Source: Molanna angustata (Eukaryota; Arthropoda; Insecta; Trichoptera; Molannidae). From it: 64,000 nt of DNA. The position numbers were made by a program, and so were the translations under genes. Every line of letters begins with the position of its first letter. Positions within the stretch are counted from its first letter, which is position 1. Under the pieces are notes generated by a model. That model saw only the letters and a program-made list of their open reading frames with translations. It was not told the origin of the DNA and did no database searches. This document shows, one piece after another, positions 54,301 through 63,895 of this stretch. Where the stretch lies: assembly GCA_963576475.1 (NCBI GenBank), contig OY754978.1, positions 9,670,299 to 9,734,298 on the forward strand, written 5' to 3'.

Positions 54301-55302
54301 ATTTGTTAATGTTATATCAAACAATTTTTTGTTTTTCCTTATTTTCAAAATGATTGAACCCTCCCCAACACTTTGTAGATTTGTGCCTGCGGTCTTAATT
54401 ATTGTTGGGGTGGTCTCTTTATAATTAAACATCCATTCTTTATGAGGTGTCATGTGTCTATCTGATCCGGAGTCTATAATCCATGATGTCTCTGAATGTT
54501 GCTGTACTGCGCTTAATGCAGACAACATGCAATTACCTTTAGATTCATGTATGGTGTTATATTTACTAGATCTGTCATTTTTATATTTATTTGGGTTAGA
54601 AAAATTTTTGTTTTTCTTATTCCAACATGATTTTTCTTTGTGGCCTATTTTGCCACAAAAGTTACATTTTCCTTTGAATGGTGAATCACTAAAAGATTTT
54701 CCTTTGTGTCGGAAATCATTATTTTCAGGTTTAGCGGTCAACGCATTTGTTTTGTTGTCCATTTTTGCGTATTCTGCAAGTAACTTTTCACAGACAATGT
54801 CAGTTGTTAAAGTTAGGACACTGTTTTCAAGGGCCATTGTTAATGGCTGATAATATGCTGGCAAATTCGTTAGAATATTAGCTGCTACTGCCTCATCAGG
54901 GTAGGTCGGTAGAATATTTTTCATTTTACTGCCAATGCTTCTCATCTTTTCTATGTATTCCTTCATATCTTTACAATTTTCCAACTTGGTTTTGAACATT
55001 TCTTGGTTTAACGAAATGAATCGGTTTGGATTGTTGTCTGAATAAAGATTGGAAAGCCTAACCCACATTTCTTTTGCTGATTCGCAATTTTGTATCTCCT
55101 TTATAATGATAGGTGCCACACTGCTAACAATTGCCGCTCTTGCCTTTTTGTCAATTGGTGCATCGATTTGGTCATTTCGGCATGCTTCATAAAGTTCTCT
55201 GTCTTCCAAATGGTATCGCAATGTGAATTTCCACTCATCGTAGTTTTCACGACCTCTCAGTTTGTCGAAATTCGCAGGAACTGCACTTGGAACTGCCATC
55301 AT
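51361..55302 (-). CDS. Copia Gag-Pol polyprotein
   Basis: A 1313-residue single-frame polyprotein, close to the 1409 aa of Drosophila copia. Order: Gag with zinc knuckle CNFCGKIGHKEKSC (about 213-226); aspartic protease WIIDSGSD (about 274-281); integrase with HNRMAH...CIACIKGK zinc-binding region and catalytic LHSDLCGP, RSDRGKEY and YTPEQNGVAER segments; reverse transcriptase with VDAVVAFLQG and AVYVDDLIIFS; RNase H with GFCDADYAGC and SSTVEAEYMALS. All catalytic motifs seen are intact and no stop or frameshift occurs. The start Met-Met-Ala lies about 100 bp downstream of the 5' LTR, as in copia. In copia a subgenomic spliced RNA raises Gag output, and no splice was established here. Confidence 0.95.
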   Translation of the reverse strand: MMAVPSAVPANFDKLRGRENYDEWKFTLRYHLEDRELYEACRNDQIDAPIDKKARAAIVSSVAPIIIKEIQNCESAKEMWVRLSNLYSDNNPNRFISLNQEMFKTKLENCKDMKEYIEKMRSIGSKMKNILPTYPDEAVAANILTNLPAYYQPLTMALENSVLTLTTDIVCEKLLAEYAKMDNKTNALTAKPENNDFRHKGKSFSDSPFKGKCNFCGKIGHKEKSCWNKKNKNFSNPNKYKNDRSSKYNTIHESKGNCMLSALSAVQQHSETSWIIDSGSDRHMTPHKEWMFNYKETTPTIIKTAGTNLQSVGEGSIILKIRKNKKLFDITLTNVLYVPGLSANLISVKYMAMKYGYNITFDAENCKILHKESIIATALSQDSLYYLDIEESNAMTTMTKESQEIWHNRMAHISYSGLQRLRNMATGLNFINTQENTECIACIKGKMHAKPFPKIKKPTRAKEMLELLHSDLCGPMEVDSIGGSKYFLTLIDDKTRMTFVYFIKTKDEVYEKFVEFKTFVEKQTGKQIKSIRSDRGKEYVNSKMSEFFHKNGIHHQKSIAYTPEQNGVAERCNRTLVERARAMLSHANLDTKFWAEAVYTANYCKNRSPTIAVNNRTPYEAWTGQKPDLNHLKTFGCISYMHVPKQLRKKWNEKAKQMIFVGYSTESKGYRLMDPSTLKITEAKDVIFLETNFINTCENLSNNDAQKNEKIFYDEETVFNIMPPVQQNFPTTFEEREIENTSENLPPHENDTLRRSNRATKMPSYLKDYEMTEHECNVASIEDTNEYPKTYKEAIESDDAIKWKGAIEEEILAHQRNKTWEIVTLPTGCKTIKSKWIFKIKKDNLGNTERYKARLVAKGCAQIPGIDYTETFSPVVRYDTLRILIALATINDWDIDHVDAVVAFLQGNIEETIFMEPPEGLEVSKERGDKRLVCRLQKAMYGLKQSGRSWYNKLDESLRKLNLKCANFDSCVYYIIQENDILIVAVYVDDLIIFSNSKDLTTWIKQKLFEQFKMKDLGELKQCLGIQITRDRKKGITTLNQSNYIENMLRKFNMHEANPVTIPADPNQKLCKSQDNCKDLEEIYKSAVGSLLYTVKATRPDMAYIIGVLCQYYSNPSRMHWIAAKKAMRYLRGTSDTKLTYTSSGNSEIIGFCDADYAGCTDDRKSTTGFVFTIAGGAVTWQSKKQPTVASSTVEAEYMALSAATKEAIWLKKIYQELNLPTKNDPVTICCDNKGAVDLSKGNTFHARTKHIDVHHHIVKEAVKDGQTKVKQVSTNDMVADSLTKAVTREKNMKCSREMGLSFKTEKSRGVLE

Positions 55303-55387
55303 GGATGCACTTGGTGATTTTCAAGTATACACAATTTTCAAGTGATACACGCGCGATAATTCCGCTAATTCAATTTATTGTTATGGA

Positions 55388-55403
55388 CGCTGGGCCCATA
55401 ACC
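55388..55403 (-). other. Copia primer-binding site
   Basis: On the minus strand GGTTATGGGCCCAGCG directly follows the 5' LTR. It complements the anticodon arm of initiator tRNA-Met rather than the tRNA 3' end, the internal tRNA-half priming known for Drosophila copia. Confidence 0.85.
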
Positions 55404-55598
55404 TGATGACAGAGTTAAATTTAAACAACACAGCTTTTGTATTGATATACATTTATTAATCTACAGCGGATTACATAACGTAAAAAGGCGGGGAGATATC
55501 AACAACAACAATGACAGAAAAAGGTTTCCATAGATAACCATGGATATATTTTATGAGATCTACATATTTTTAAGGCTGTTAAATCCATCATTCCAACA
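55404..55598 (-). repeat. 5' LTR of copia element
   Basis: 195 bp, identical by eye to 51177-51371, followed on the plus strand by the CCTTA duplication. Confidence 0.93.
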
Positions 55599-56385
55599 CC
55601 TTAGCATTTTTTTTCTAATTGTATAAAGTAGTGAATAAGTGTGTTTCAGGTCCATATAACCAACGAGGGGTGAATTTAAGATAGTTTAAGTTACTATTAA
55701 AAATAACTTTTAAGAATAAAAATAACTTAAATAATCGCATAATAGTGAATAAGTGTGTTTCAGGTCCATATAACCAACGAGGGGTGAATTTAAGATAGTT
55801 TTAAGTTATTTTTAATTAATATAAAGTGATATGTAGTGTAAGTGTTTCCTCTACAGTCCCGTTACGAGACCAGCAGTTTGGTAAGATCTTTCCAGTTATG
55901 TATATATTATTTTTACCATGCCTGTATTTGTATGTATTTGTCTTTCAGGCACATCGCAGCCGATTATGTTTTATTTGATTTTTATTTTCAGGGGCAGAGT
56001 TTAATGTTTATTTTTATTATGCTTTTCAGCTTCTTTAGTTATCAATTTCGCGTCCCAACATGGGACCAATATATTTCTTCCCAGCCTCCTTATATCAATC
56101 TCGCGTCCCAACGTGGGACTAGTATTTTTCTCCGCCTTCTCTAGATATCAATTTCGCGTCCCAACGTGGGACGAGTATATTCTCCGCCTTTCTTTAGATG
56201 TCATCTGTCTGTAGGAATTACAGCTACGTTTTTTAAAAGTATTGTCTATCTTTTAACAGAAAAAATATTAACCAGTAGAAAATATAGGCAGTATTTATAT
56301 AAAAAAAATCTCCTTCACAATTACGTATCACCGTTATGAGAACAAAAAACGGCCCTTTGCAGAAAACATAAGAGGCCATAAAACT

Positions 56386-56951
56386 TGATGAGACCTCTCG
56401 TCTACCACGAGGAAACATCAAGCCAAGGTGTGGGGAAGAAAAGGAGACAAATGATGGTGACACTATGAAATTGGAGTAGTACGGCGCATTTATTCAAAAA
56501 ATCATTATAGTTGGTCCATGGCAATAGAAAAATAAAAAAAACAAAACAACAGACAACAAATAAAACAGAAACACGTGGCATCTATCGAAACGAACTGTCA
56601 AACACACGCGAACACACGAAAAGACGCCGACCCCTCCTGTCCTGTTGATGCCCTTATCTTGGTTCTGGGGCACCATCAGCGTCCATGCGTGTGACAGGTC
56701 CTGTCACACAGACCTCCTCGTGCTCTTGCAAATATGGCCGCCATCGGGACGCGCGTGTCGACCGATGACGGCGTCACACCAAACCGTCCGTCCTCCACCA
56801 GCGTCGAATGCCAAGAGAGCGCGTGCCATAGCGCGTGCTAGCTGCAAGTTCTGTTTTTCGCCCGCAACGAGCGCTAGCTGTTTTCCGAAATGTTGCCGTG
56901 GAACAAAATAAAAATCATTGTTTTTCGGCATTATTTTTTTCGGGCATAACA
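56386..56951 (-). mobile_element. Solo LTR-B with internal deletion
   Basis: A 566-bp reverse-strand copy, TGATGAG...GGGCATAACA, with AACT on both sides (56382-56385, 56952-56955). About 350 bp of the middle are missing compared with the 923-bp LTR, with the joint near 56630. It lies 180 bp from the right edge of the solo LTR-A. Confidence 0.85.
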
Positions 56952-57259
56952 AACTTAGAGAAAGGTTGCGAAAATATTTATTCTAAACCACTTATTTTAT
57001 ACTGCTAGTTTCGGGAGTGTACTCCCCACATTGATAGGTTGTCGATGAATGAACTAGTATAAAATATAGTTAATTTAAATAAGGTATTTTAATCAGTATG
57101 GATGAGATTTCATATGAACTTTTGATTATTATTATTAAAGTGAATATAAAAATTAAATTACCATTTTTTTAGTTATATTTATACTATATATTTTCTTTTT
57201 ATTCATCATTTAATCTGTTTGTGAGGTAGGACTATATTGGGAGGAGGAGGTACATCTGT

Positions 57260-57440
57260 TCTGGAGTATTTCTGTCACAATATTCTATTACCATTCATGT
57301 TTTTAGTACGGTCTATCCAGAAATATCTTTGACTACATCCTCGACACCACATATTATAGACCTGATTGTCTCATTTCTGATGCTGTCCCCGAGAGTTCTT
57401 CCTGCGATGGAGTGTAGGCTCTTCATTTCAGCCATTCTAA
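57260..57440 (-). mobile_element. LINE reverse-transcriptase remnant
   Basis: The minus frame reads MAEMKSLHSIAGRTLGDSIR then NETIRSIICGVEDVV, the post-RT segment common in insect RTE-like LINEs. It is about 45 codons long, then a stop. Confidence 0.6.
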
Positions 57441-58147
57441 GACAAGTTTTTGTTCACTTTAATTATGTTCTTACCTAAAGTGATATTAACTATCCAACAT
57501 GTATAAGTTCTTGCAGCAGCCAGAACAGGCCAAAGAATTAAGAGGTTTTTCAGAAGAAATACCAAGCAACAATTGTCTAATATTTTTGTGGAATTCAATC
57601 TATGGTAAGCCTACAATGTGGTCATTGTTAATTTTTCAAAACTCACTTCTTCACATAACCAATATTCGCATTGAAATGTAGAATACCTGATAAAAGTACT
57701 CCTAAAAGAATTGAGTGAAGGTGATGAATGGATTGGAATATTGAATCAGCATTTATTGGATTAGTCATGGATCCTACATTTTAATAAGATGTTTTTTTTT
57801 TGAAGATTATTTTTTTTAATATTTGCCCTATGATCACAGATGGTTACTTTGATCTGCTCAACATACTACACTCTAATACATAATTTCCCACATCTTCTTT
57901 TAAAGTGCATGCAGCATGATTGGAAAAGTTTGGGTCCAGATATATAGTTCAATTCACATTTAAAAAGAAGATTAAATAATCAAAAGTATTTTTCTGAAAT
58001 CACCTTATTCCTATTTATTTAGCGTAAGTGTATGGATTATTCATATTTATTTAATTTCAGGCACTCTTATTTTCCTTTTTAAATTTAGTAACACACATTC
58101 TTTTATAATCTGATTGGTTGGAAGATATTGTAAATAAGCAGACAGCG

Positions 58148-58421
58148 CAAGGCCGTAGCCAGAAAATAATTTCGGGGGGGGGTTCAGCTTAGTGGAACAG
58201 TAGAAACAAGTCACCCCGCGAGTGTAAAACACAGTCATACATAGTAAAAATAAAAGTAGGCAGGGAAATTTATTTGTAGTGATTTTAACTATTATGTTTT
58301 GTATTAACAACAGAGTGCACCGTATGTAACTGCAGTCTCATTGTTACTCACTAAAGAAATATCTTTTTTTCATTTTGGGGGGGGATCAAGGGGGATTGAT
58401 CCCCCCCTGGCTACGGCCTTG
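58148..58421. mobile_element. hAT-type MITE
   Basis: A 274-bp element with inverted ends CAAGGCCGTAGCCAG and CTGGCTACGGCCTTG, next to G-runs and C-runs. It is flanked by perfect 8-bp duplications AGACAGCG (58140-58147, 58422-58429). There is no coding capacity. It lies just downstream of the cyclophilin stop. Confidence 0.85.
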
Positions 58422-58616
58422 AGACAGCGTACATGTTAAACAAATAAATTGATGGGTAAAATAAAATAATAACTAACAAAATTTCAAATACTATGTATTT
58501 ACTTTACTGATTTGTATTTTCATAGAAAAAATATAAATGTAGAACACAATTTGCGCTAGATATGGCATGTTTAAAATAAAAAAATAGACAAATCAGCCAA
58601 AAATAGAAGAAATGTT

Positions 58617-60483
58617 CTATTCAACTGCGTCCTCTCTGGCAACACCAAATGGTTCTTCAACTTTTTCTGTTCCACAATTGTCAATGACAACATCTTCGCT
58701 GGGCTTGTCACGGCTGTCAGTCCTTAAATTTTCAATCTCTCGGATCACTTTCTGCAAAGACAAACGACAGATAAAACCTATAATATTTGTTCCATAATCA
58801 ATCACATATTTTTATTTAAATTCCCTAAACTAAGTAAATGCTTGTATTTTGAACGAATTTGGCTGAGGCAAGATTCAACCTACGTCCACTTGATTACTAA
58901 TCGAGTGTGTTAGTTGCTTTGCTACCAACCAACTATATCAATTTTTGTTAATCTTATTAGTGCCATCACCTAAGCCAGTCATATCAAAGATACGGCCTGC
59001 GGGCCGCATCCGCCCCCCGCGCCGTATCAATACAGCCCGTGATCGTAATGTGTCACAGAAAGAAGAATCATGTCTTTTAGAGCTTTTAGACTTCACTCGA
59101 TTCCTCTACTGAAGTTTTAAATCATTGAAACCACGATTGCCTTTCTCTTTTGTATCTTACATTTATAAGTAATTTCAAGGCAGCGGGTGCCTAGACAAGT
59201 GAGAGAGATAGGCAGTAACGCTGATATGATTTTTAACAACCGTATATTATATACTATATAATTAAATAAATAAAATGTTATAATAATTCAGTACATTTTT
59301 TTATTTGAATCTGGCCCGCCTACACATTCTAAATTTAATATATGGCCCTCTGCAAAATTGAGTTGACACCCTTGACCTAAGCCTTTCTAAAGTTCTTTAG
59401 CCTTACTATATAACAGAGAGTTGCTGACAAATATTAAAATCCAGATTTAGATCATGAGAGAATGGAAGAATGAGCTACTACACCTAAGGCAAAATAAAGG
59501 GTTGATACGATGTAAGCATGAATTTAATATCCAGGTTCCGCACTAGAACTGTTGAGGAGCTGTTCCAAGCTGCCCAAGACAGAGATGCTTACTCTGGTGT
59601 GATAGTCAACGTTGAGGGGACCTTACATGAAACTCAAACTAACCATATCTGCTCACGTTATACAGTATTCTTCGGTAAAGCCACTTAAATCAAATACTCT
59701 TTAAACCAGTGGTTCCCAGCCCACAGCCACTCAGTCTGAAAGTGAATAATCATGGACCACCCATTACATTATTATATCTTATCAGTAGTAACCACATTCA
59801 GAGGTGATTAAATACATCAATTTATCATAAGCCAACTATTATAACCGCCGTGGCACAGTTGGTAAGCCGTTTGGTTTCTTGATCCCCAGCAGAGGAGAAA
59901 TTAATTCTCACGCTAATATTGATTCTCTGGTCTGGAAACACTGGTTAGTTGGAAGAAATTACAATATGGCAATAAACTCACCACTTGCACAGGGTGCAAG
60001 GAAGTATTTTTATTATTATTCATTGAGAAACTATAATAATTAACAATATTCATTGTCATCACTGGCGCTACAGCCCTGTGTGGGCCCTGGCCTCCTTCAA
60101 TAACAATATTACAAACATATAAATGGTAATTTTTAGAACGTAGGCTACATTGTATGTCAAAAAAAGGAAAAATATTTTAATCGGACTCTCTTGGGGACCA
60201 CCCTCGAAGTTCTAACGGACCACCCTTGGTCTGCGACCACCGGTTGCACTGCTTTAAACCATTGATATTGCTTTTCAAAAAAAAAAAAAAATGTTTACCA
60301 TTCCCGATAGAACCTTGCCAAAGACAACATGTCTTCCATCAAGCCATGGTGTAGACTTAACAGTGATGAAGAACTGAGATCCATTAGTGTCTTTTCCTGC
60401 GTTAGCCATGGACAACCAGCCGGCTCCGTAATGCTTCAGTTTGAAATTTTCATCTTCAAAACGCTCACCATAGATACTGCGTC
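58617..60483 (-). CDS. PPIB: Cyclophilin B-like peptidyl-prolyl isomerase, C-terminal exons (5' partial)
   Basis: Two minus exons, 60299-60483 and 58617-58751, encode the last 105 residues; upstream exons lie beyond 64000 or were not found. Exon one reads [20 protein letters not shown] then [20 protein letters not shown] and [19 protein letters not shown]. It includes the SQFF, Trp and His residues of the cyclophilin proline pocket. The last exon ends [20 protein letters not shown] then GVAREDAVE and stop, as in the secretory-pathway B-type cyclophilins of insects (fold catalysis in the ER). The splice phase is 0 with GT-AG ends. The catalytic Arg and upstream Gln would be on missing exons. 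Assignment to the B type rests on the [14 protein letters not shown] stretch and the C-terminal extension. The intron holds two hAT MITEs and SINEs. Confidence 0.88.
58806..58935 (-). mobile_element. Degraded SINE-2 copy
   Basis: Reverse-strand relative of 10495-10676 with a tRNA-like head reduced to GGTAGCAAAGCAACTAACAC and TTGAATCTTGCC, plus the body to the TTCCCTAAACTAAG stretch. It lies in the cyclophilin intron. Confidence 0.55.
58976..59374. mobile_element. hAT-type MITE in cyclophilin intron
   Basis: A 399-bp element flanked by perfect 8-bp duplications ACCTAAGC (58968-58975, 59375-59382). Ends CAGTCATATCAAAGATACGG and, reversed, CAAGGGTGTCAACTCAATTT carry matching GGCCCGC/GGGCC blocks just inside. 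Confidence 0.8.
59500..59660 (+). mobile_element. LINE C-terminal remnant
   Basis: The plus frame reads [20 protein letters not shown] then VNVEGTLHE, resembling the tail of some LINE ORF2 proteins. Stops interrupt both sides. Confidence 0.4.
59707..60251. mobile_element. hAT-type MITE carrying a nested SINE-1
   Basis: Flanked by perfect 8-bp duplications CTTTAAAC (59699-59706, 60252-60259). The left end CAGTGGTTCCCAGCCC and the right end GACCACCGGTTGCACTG are the familiar hAT CAGTGGTTCC ends, the right one mutated. GGACCACC blocks recur inside. A SINE-1 (59845-60020) lies within, so the SINE is younger. Confidence 0.8.
59845..60020 (+). mobile_element. tRNA-derived SINE, family SINE-1
   Basis: Head CCGTGGCACAGTTGGTAAGC (box A), a shortened box B region, the body GGAAACACTGGTTAGTTGGA and CACTTGCACAGGGTGCAAGG, and a TATTATT tail. 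Confidence 0.75.
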
Positions 60484-61366
60484 CTAAAAATAATAAAAAG
60501 TTTGAAAATGTAAGAGTATAAATTTTTCATGGAAGTTGAAATTAAAGTACGCTAGAGGAAGAATTTATAAACAAATGGTGACTCTGAGAATTCTCACGTG
60601 GGTTATTACCCGTCAAATCATCCAGCCGTGTCACCCATGGTCTCAGATTTTGTTGATATTTTTTTATTTGTTCATTTTGACATCCTTATTTAACAATGCA
60701 AAATATTATTTTGACATCTTATATACTTTTTGAGATATAATTTCTTTAAATTGGTTAAAAAATGACCCAAGGGCTATTTCTGAGGCCTTGCATTTTTGTG
60801 ACACCATGGTATAAAAACATCATAACTTTTTCAATTTTTAATAAGTATGTCAGTAAAATTTTTCTTTAATGTTCTAATAAATAAATGAAGATTTATTTTA
60901 AAATACAATTATTCATAAAAAAATGTTAAACTTGTGTTTTCCGGTTATTTTTTTTTAAAAAACTTTTCATTCAAAAATTCAAATATCTCCAATTGGACAG
61001 CAAATATCAAAGCCACTCAACATTTTTTTTATTCCAAATACAACAAAGTTAATTAATGAATAAGAAAAATCATGGGTTTTTGAGTGACAATGTAAAAAAT
61101 GTGACTTAGAATGCGAAAAAAGGTAAAAATTGATAGGCGACCAGCTTCTAGTTCCTACTACTCTGAAATGCTCAAAAAAATAATTATTTATCAATTAATT
61201 TGTCTTTTGCCCATCACATAAAATATATGAAAACTATTCACAATATAGAAAAAAAATTAAACGCAATATTTGTAATGGCGAGAACAAAAAGCCTACTACG
61301 TCACTAATTCAATGCGTCCAAAGTATTTATTACGTTACTATGATATTGAATTTTATTTTCAATCAT

Positions 61367-61495
61367 TCATACCATCAAGGCACATCCCACAATGTGGGGT
61401 AACCAGGGTGTGCATTACCTTATAAAATGAAGCACAACACATGTGTGTTAAATCACACATTAGTCTCGTCTCACCTAGAAAGGGTGGTGATCGTC
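61367..61495. repeat. Interspersed repeat shared with 12893-13045
   Basis: CATCCCACAATGTGGGGTAA, then TAGTCTCGTCTCACCTAGAA, matching the copy in PTCD2 intron 8 with small indels. Confidence 0.6.
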
Positions 61496-61544
61496 AAATA
61501 GGTTTTGCAATATCAATAAATGTGAAATTATATTTGCTGTAAAA

Positions 61545-62098
61545 CAATGGTATCGTCGCACCGACTCTAATGTATGCTAGTGAGACATGCACATGGCAGA
61601 AGAAGCATTAGTAGAATTAACGCGGTTGAAATGAGGTCACTAAGACGAATGTGTGGTAAAACGATGTATGATAGAATAAGAAATGAGGATATTAGACGAG
61701 AATGTATGATTTTTAAAAAAAAAAAAAAAAATGAAATGAAAAAAAAAAAATGAAAAAAAAAAAGATTGAAAGAAATATCTTAAGTAAGATGAAAATAAAT
61801 GCCCTAAGGTGGTTCGGCCACATAGATAGAATGAGTGATGACCGTCTGACAAAAAAAGTGTACAAGGCTGATAAAAGAGGAACGAAAAGTAGAGGTCGGC
61901 CAAGAAAAAGTTGGCACGATCACATAAATGGGATTTTGAAAGATGGTGATGTTAGAAGTAAGAATAATAGTATGTATGAGACGATGTATGGACGTGAATG
62001 AAGCGAGGAATGTGTGTCAAGAGAGAGGAGTCTGGCGTTCGGTTCTCTCTGCCTACCCCAAATAGGGAAATGGCGTGATGGTATGGTATGTAAAACAT
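61545..62098 (+). mobile_element. RTE-like LINE 3' end
   Basis: The frame (interrupted by an A-rich expansion near 61715-61765) encodes MYASETCTWQKKH, then RSLRRMCGKTMYDRIRNEDI, then RWFGHIDRMSDDRLTKK and RGRPRKSWHDHI, the usual RTE-type C-terminus. The open part is 61750-62001. The tail ends GGCGTGATGGTATGGTATG. It is the most complete of five copies in the window. Confidence 0.75.
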
Positions 62099-62099
62099 T

Positions 62100-63330
62100 C
62101 CTTTTGATTATTTTTGTTGTATTACATTTTAGCATCTTGAATATTTAATTGATATTTTTGTCAGGAAAATAGTGCACTCATCCTGATAATTTTGTAATAG
62201 ATGGATCAATTCATGAAACTGGACTATTTACTAAGGAGAACATAACAAATATCATTGGCCAGTGATAGGATGGAGCAGGACTACACGGATGAAGAAATTT
62301 TATTTTAATATCACCTTCCTTTTCATGTTTTCGAATAACTAATCCAATATATCTTCATATTGATACAAAGTGGTTAAAGCTTTGTGTCCCAAGAACTGTT
62401 CTTGTTTCGGTAAAACAACATTGCGATTGCCGATTTCTTTGTATAATGTGATAATGTGACTTGGCGATAGTACGTATAATTGTAAACGTACCAAACTATT
62501 AACACATAAACACAAATTAATAAATATTTTATAATATCTTGTTTCCTATATAAAACATGTAGGTATGTATGTCAGGATAGGATAGTATGAGAGTAGTGAT
62601 GTCCCGCAACTTCGAAATATAATTAACCTAACATTAAATCGTAAAAACAATTCAAGTTTTTAAAATAATATGTATATAATTAATTAAATAAATTTTCTTT
62701 ATATTTTTAAGTATTTCGAAATTTACTATTAGTAAATATACATAAAATGCTTATTTATTATATTTGAAAATAAAACGATGGTTGCTCAGTCGAGAAACGT
62801 CTTTTTTCTCTCTTAACAGCAATATTTCATGTTTAAACATAAAAAATATTTAAATATGGAATGAATGAAACGATTCAAAATATGTAGGTAAGTACTAGAT
62901 GACAATTATTATTTACAAATATATTTGAATTATAGAACAAAATATGACAATCATATTTACAAAAAATTTTTCAAATTGCTCTATAATAAGTAGTTTTGAC
63001 AGTTTTGTTTTAACATTGTTACGGAAAGAACGAATTTGTGCACACTGTGATTACGATATTTTTTTTACCTGGCTTTGGATTTCGGACATTGATACTGTTA
63101 TAAATTTTGTAAGTACGAATATACAAACATAATATTACTATTGTGTTTTTTATTTTATTGTTATAATAATACAACAACAAGGTTTCAAGGTTTTAGTGGA
63201 AACTTTAATTTTTTTTTACGTTAATAATTTATCCCACTGTATTTTTTCGTTAATGATTTTAAGTGTGTCACAACACTATTACAATCTGTCAGAAACGCCA
63301 TCTTACGATGGCTCCAATATAGTATCAAGA
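62100..63330. other. AT-rich region without recognised gene
   Basis: No exon of the upstream cyclophilin gene was found here by eye, and no repeat boundary was recognised. It presumably lies within a cyclophilin intron if the gene continues past 64000. Confidence 0.4.
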
Positions 63331-63445
63331 ACTGAAGTAAGGTGTTGCTGTATATGAATGACAACTATATTACAATTATAATGTTAACTATAAATTATTG
63401 TCATGAGCCAATCGGCTTTATTAATAATCATTATAAATAAATTAA
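63331..63445. repeat. Repeat shared with 17869-17990
   Basis: Carries AAGAACTGAAGTAAGGTGTT and ATTGTCATGAGCCAATCGGC. It is the second copy of this short repeat, in the same orientation. Confidence 0.6.
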
Positions 63446-63763
63446 AATACCACAGTGCAATTTTAAATGAAACGCACTCTAAATAAAATATAAAACCTAG
63501 AAAATCTGATAGTAAAATTTTATGTGTTAATGTTATTTATATTTAAGTACCTACCTAGGTATTAACTGCATTGTGAAATAAATAATAATAATGTTAGCAT
63601 TACAATTATGTTGAAACTAATTTATAAAAGTTAAACTGTGAAAACATTAAATTTTAAACAGAGTAAGTTTAGCGAGCCATTTAGATTTATTAATTCACAA
63701 GATTAAAATGGATTTAAACTTAGGAGATTAACTAATATACATTAATAAACAATATCTCCCTAA

Positions 63764-63895
63764 TGGATGGGTCGATGGCAGAGCGGTTAGCGCGCTGGGC
63801 TAGTAATCCAGTGATCGCGAGTTTGAATCCTGCCTCGACCAATTTCATTCACCTATAACACAAGTATTTATGCTTATTTTAGGGTTATATCTATA
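63764..63895 (+). mobile_element. tRNA-derived SINE, family SINE-2 (best-preserved head)
   Basis: The head starting GTCGATGGCAGAGCGGTTAG can still be drawn as a tRNA. The ends GTCGA/TCGAC pair, box A is GGCAGAGCGGTTAGCGCG, the anticodon arm is CTGGG-CTAGTAA-TCCAG and box B is GAGTTTGAATCC. The body CAATTTCATTCACCTATAAC follows. It is called a SINE rather than a tRNA gene because the same body follows all copies. Confidence 0.72.

Larger units (their letters stand above)
51177..55598 (-). mobile_element. Intact Ty1/copia retrotransposon
   Basis: 4422 bp on the minus strand with two 195-bp LTRs (51177-51371, 55404-55598) that read identically. They are bounded TGTTGGAATG...TCATCA as in Drosophila copia and flanked by the 5-bp duplication CCTTA. 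The primer site (55388-55403) abuts the 5' LTR, and a purine-rich tract (complement of 51372-51383) abuts the 3' LTR. One long gag-pol ORF is open throughout. Identical LTRs and an intact ORF indicate a very recent insertion. The insertion is inside a solo LTR-A. Confidence 0.95.
48645..56203 (+). mobile_element. Solo LTR-A split by two nested elements
   Basis: Pieces 48645-48678, 50776-51176 and 55599-56203 read as one LTR-A copy. It starts TGATATT, ends GATGTCA and is flanked by TCTG at 48641-48644 and 56204-56207. It is broken by an LTR-B element (target ATTT duplicated at 48675-48678 and 50776-50779) and by a copia element (target CCTTA duplicated at 51172-51176 and 55599-55603). It differs from the 1.6-6.3 kb LTRs by many substitutions and an internal duplication near 55640-55790, so it is the older copy. 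Confidence 0.87.

Noticed and set aside
51572..55317. Plus-strand frames across the copia element
   Set aside because: They are antisense shadows of the 1313-codon gag-pol ORF.
57499..57681. Frame beginning MYKFLQQPEQAKELRGFSEE, open to a GTAAGC that could be a donor
   Set aside because: No homology recognised and no matching partner exon found; left unannotated.
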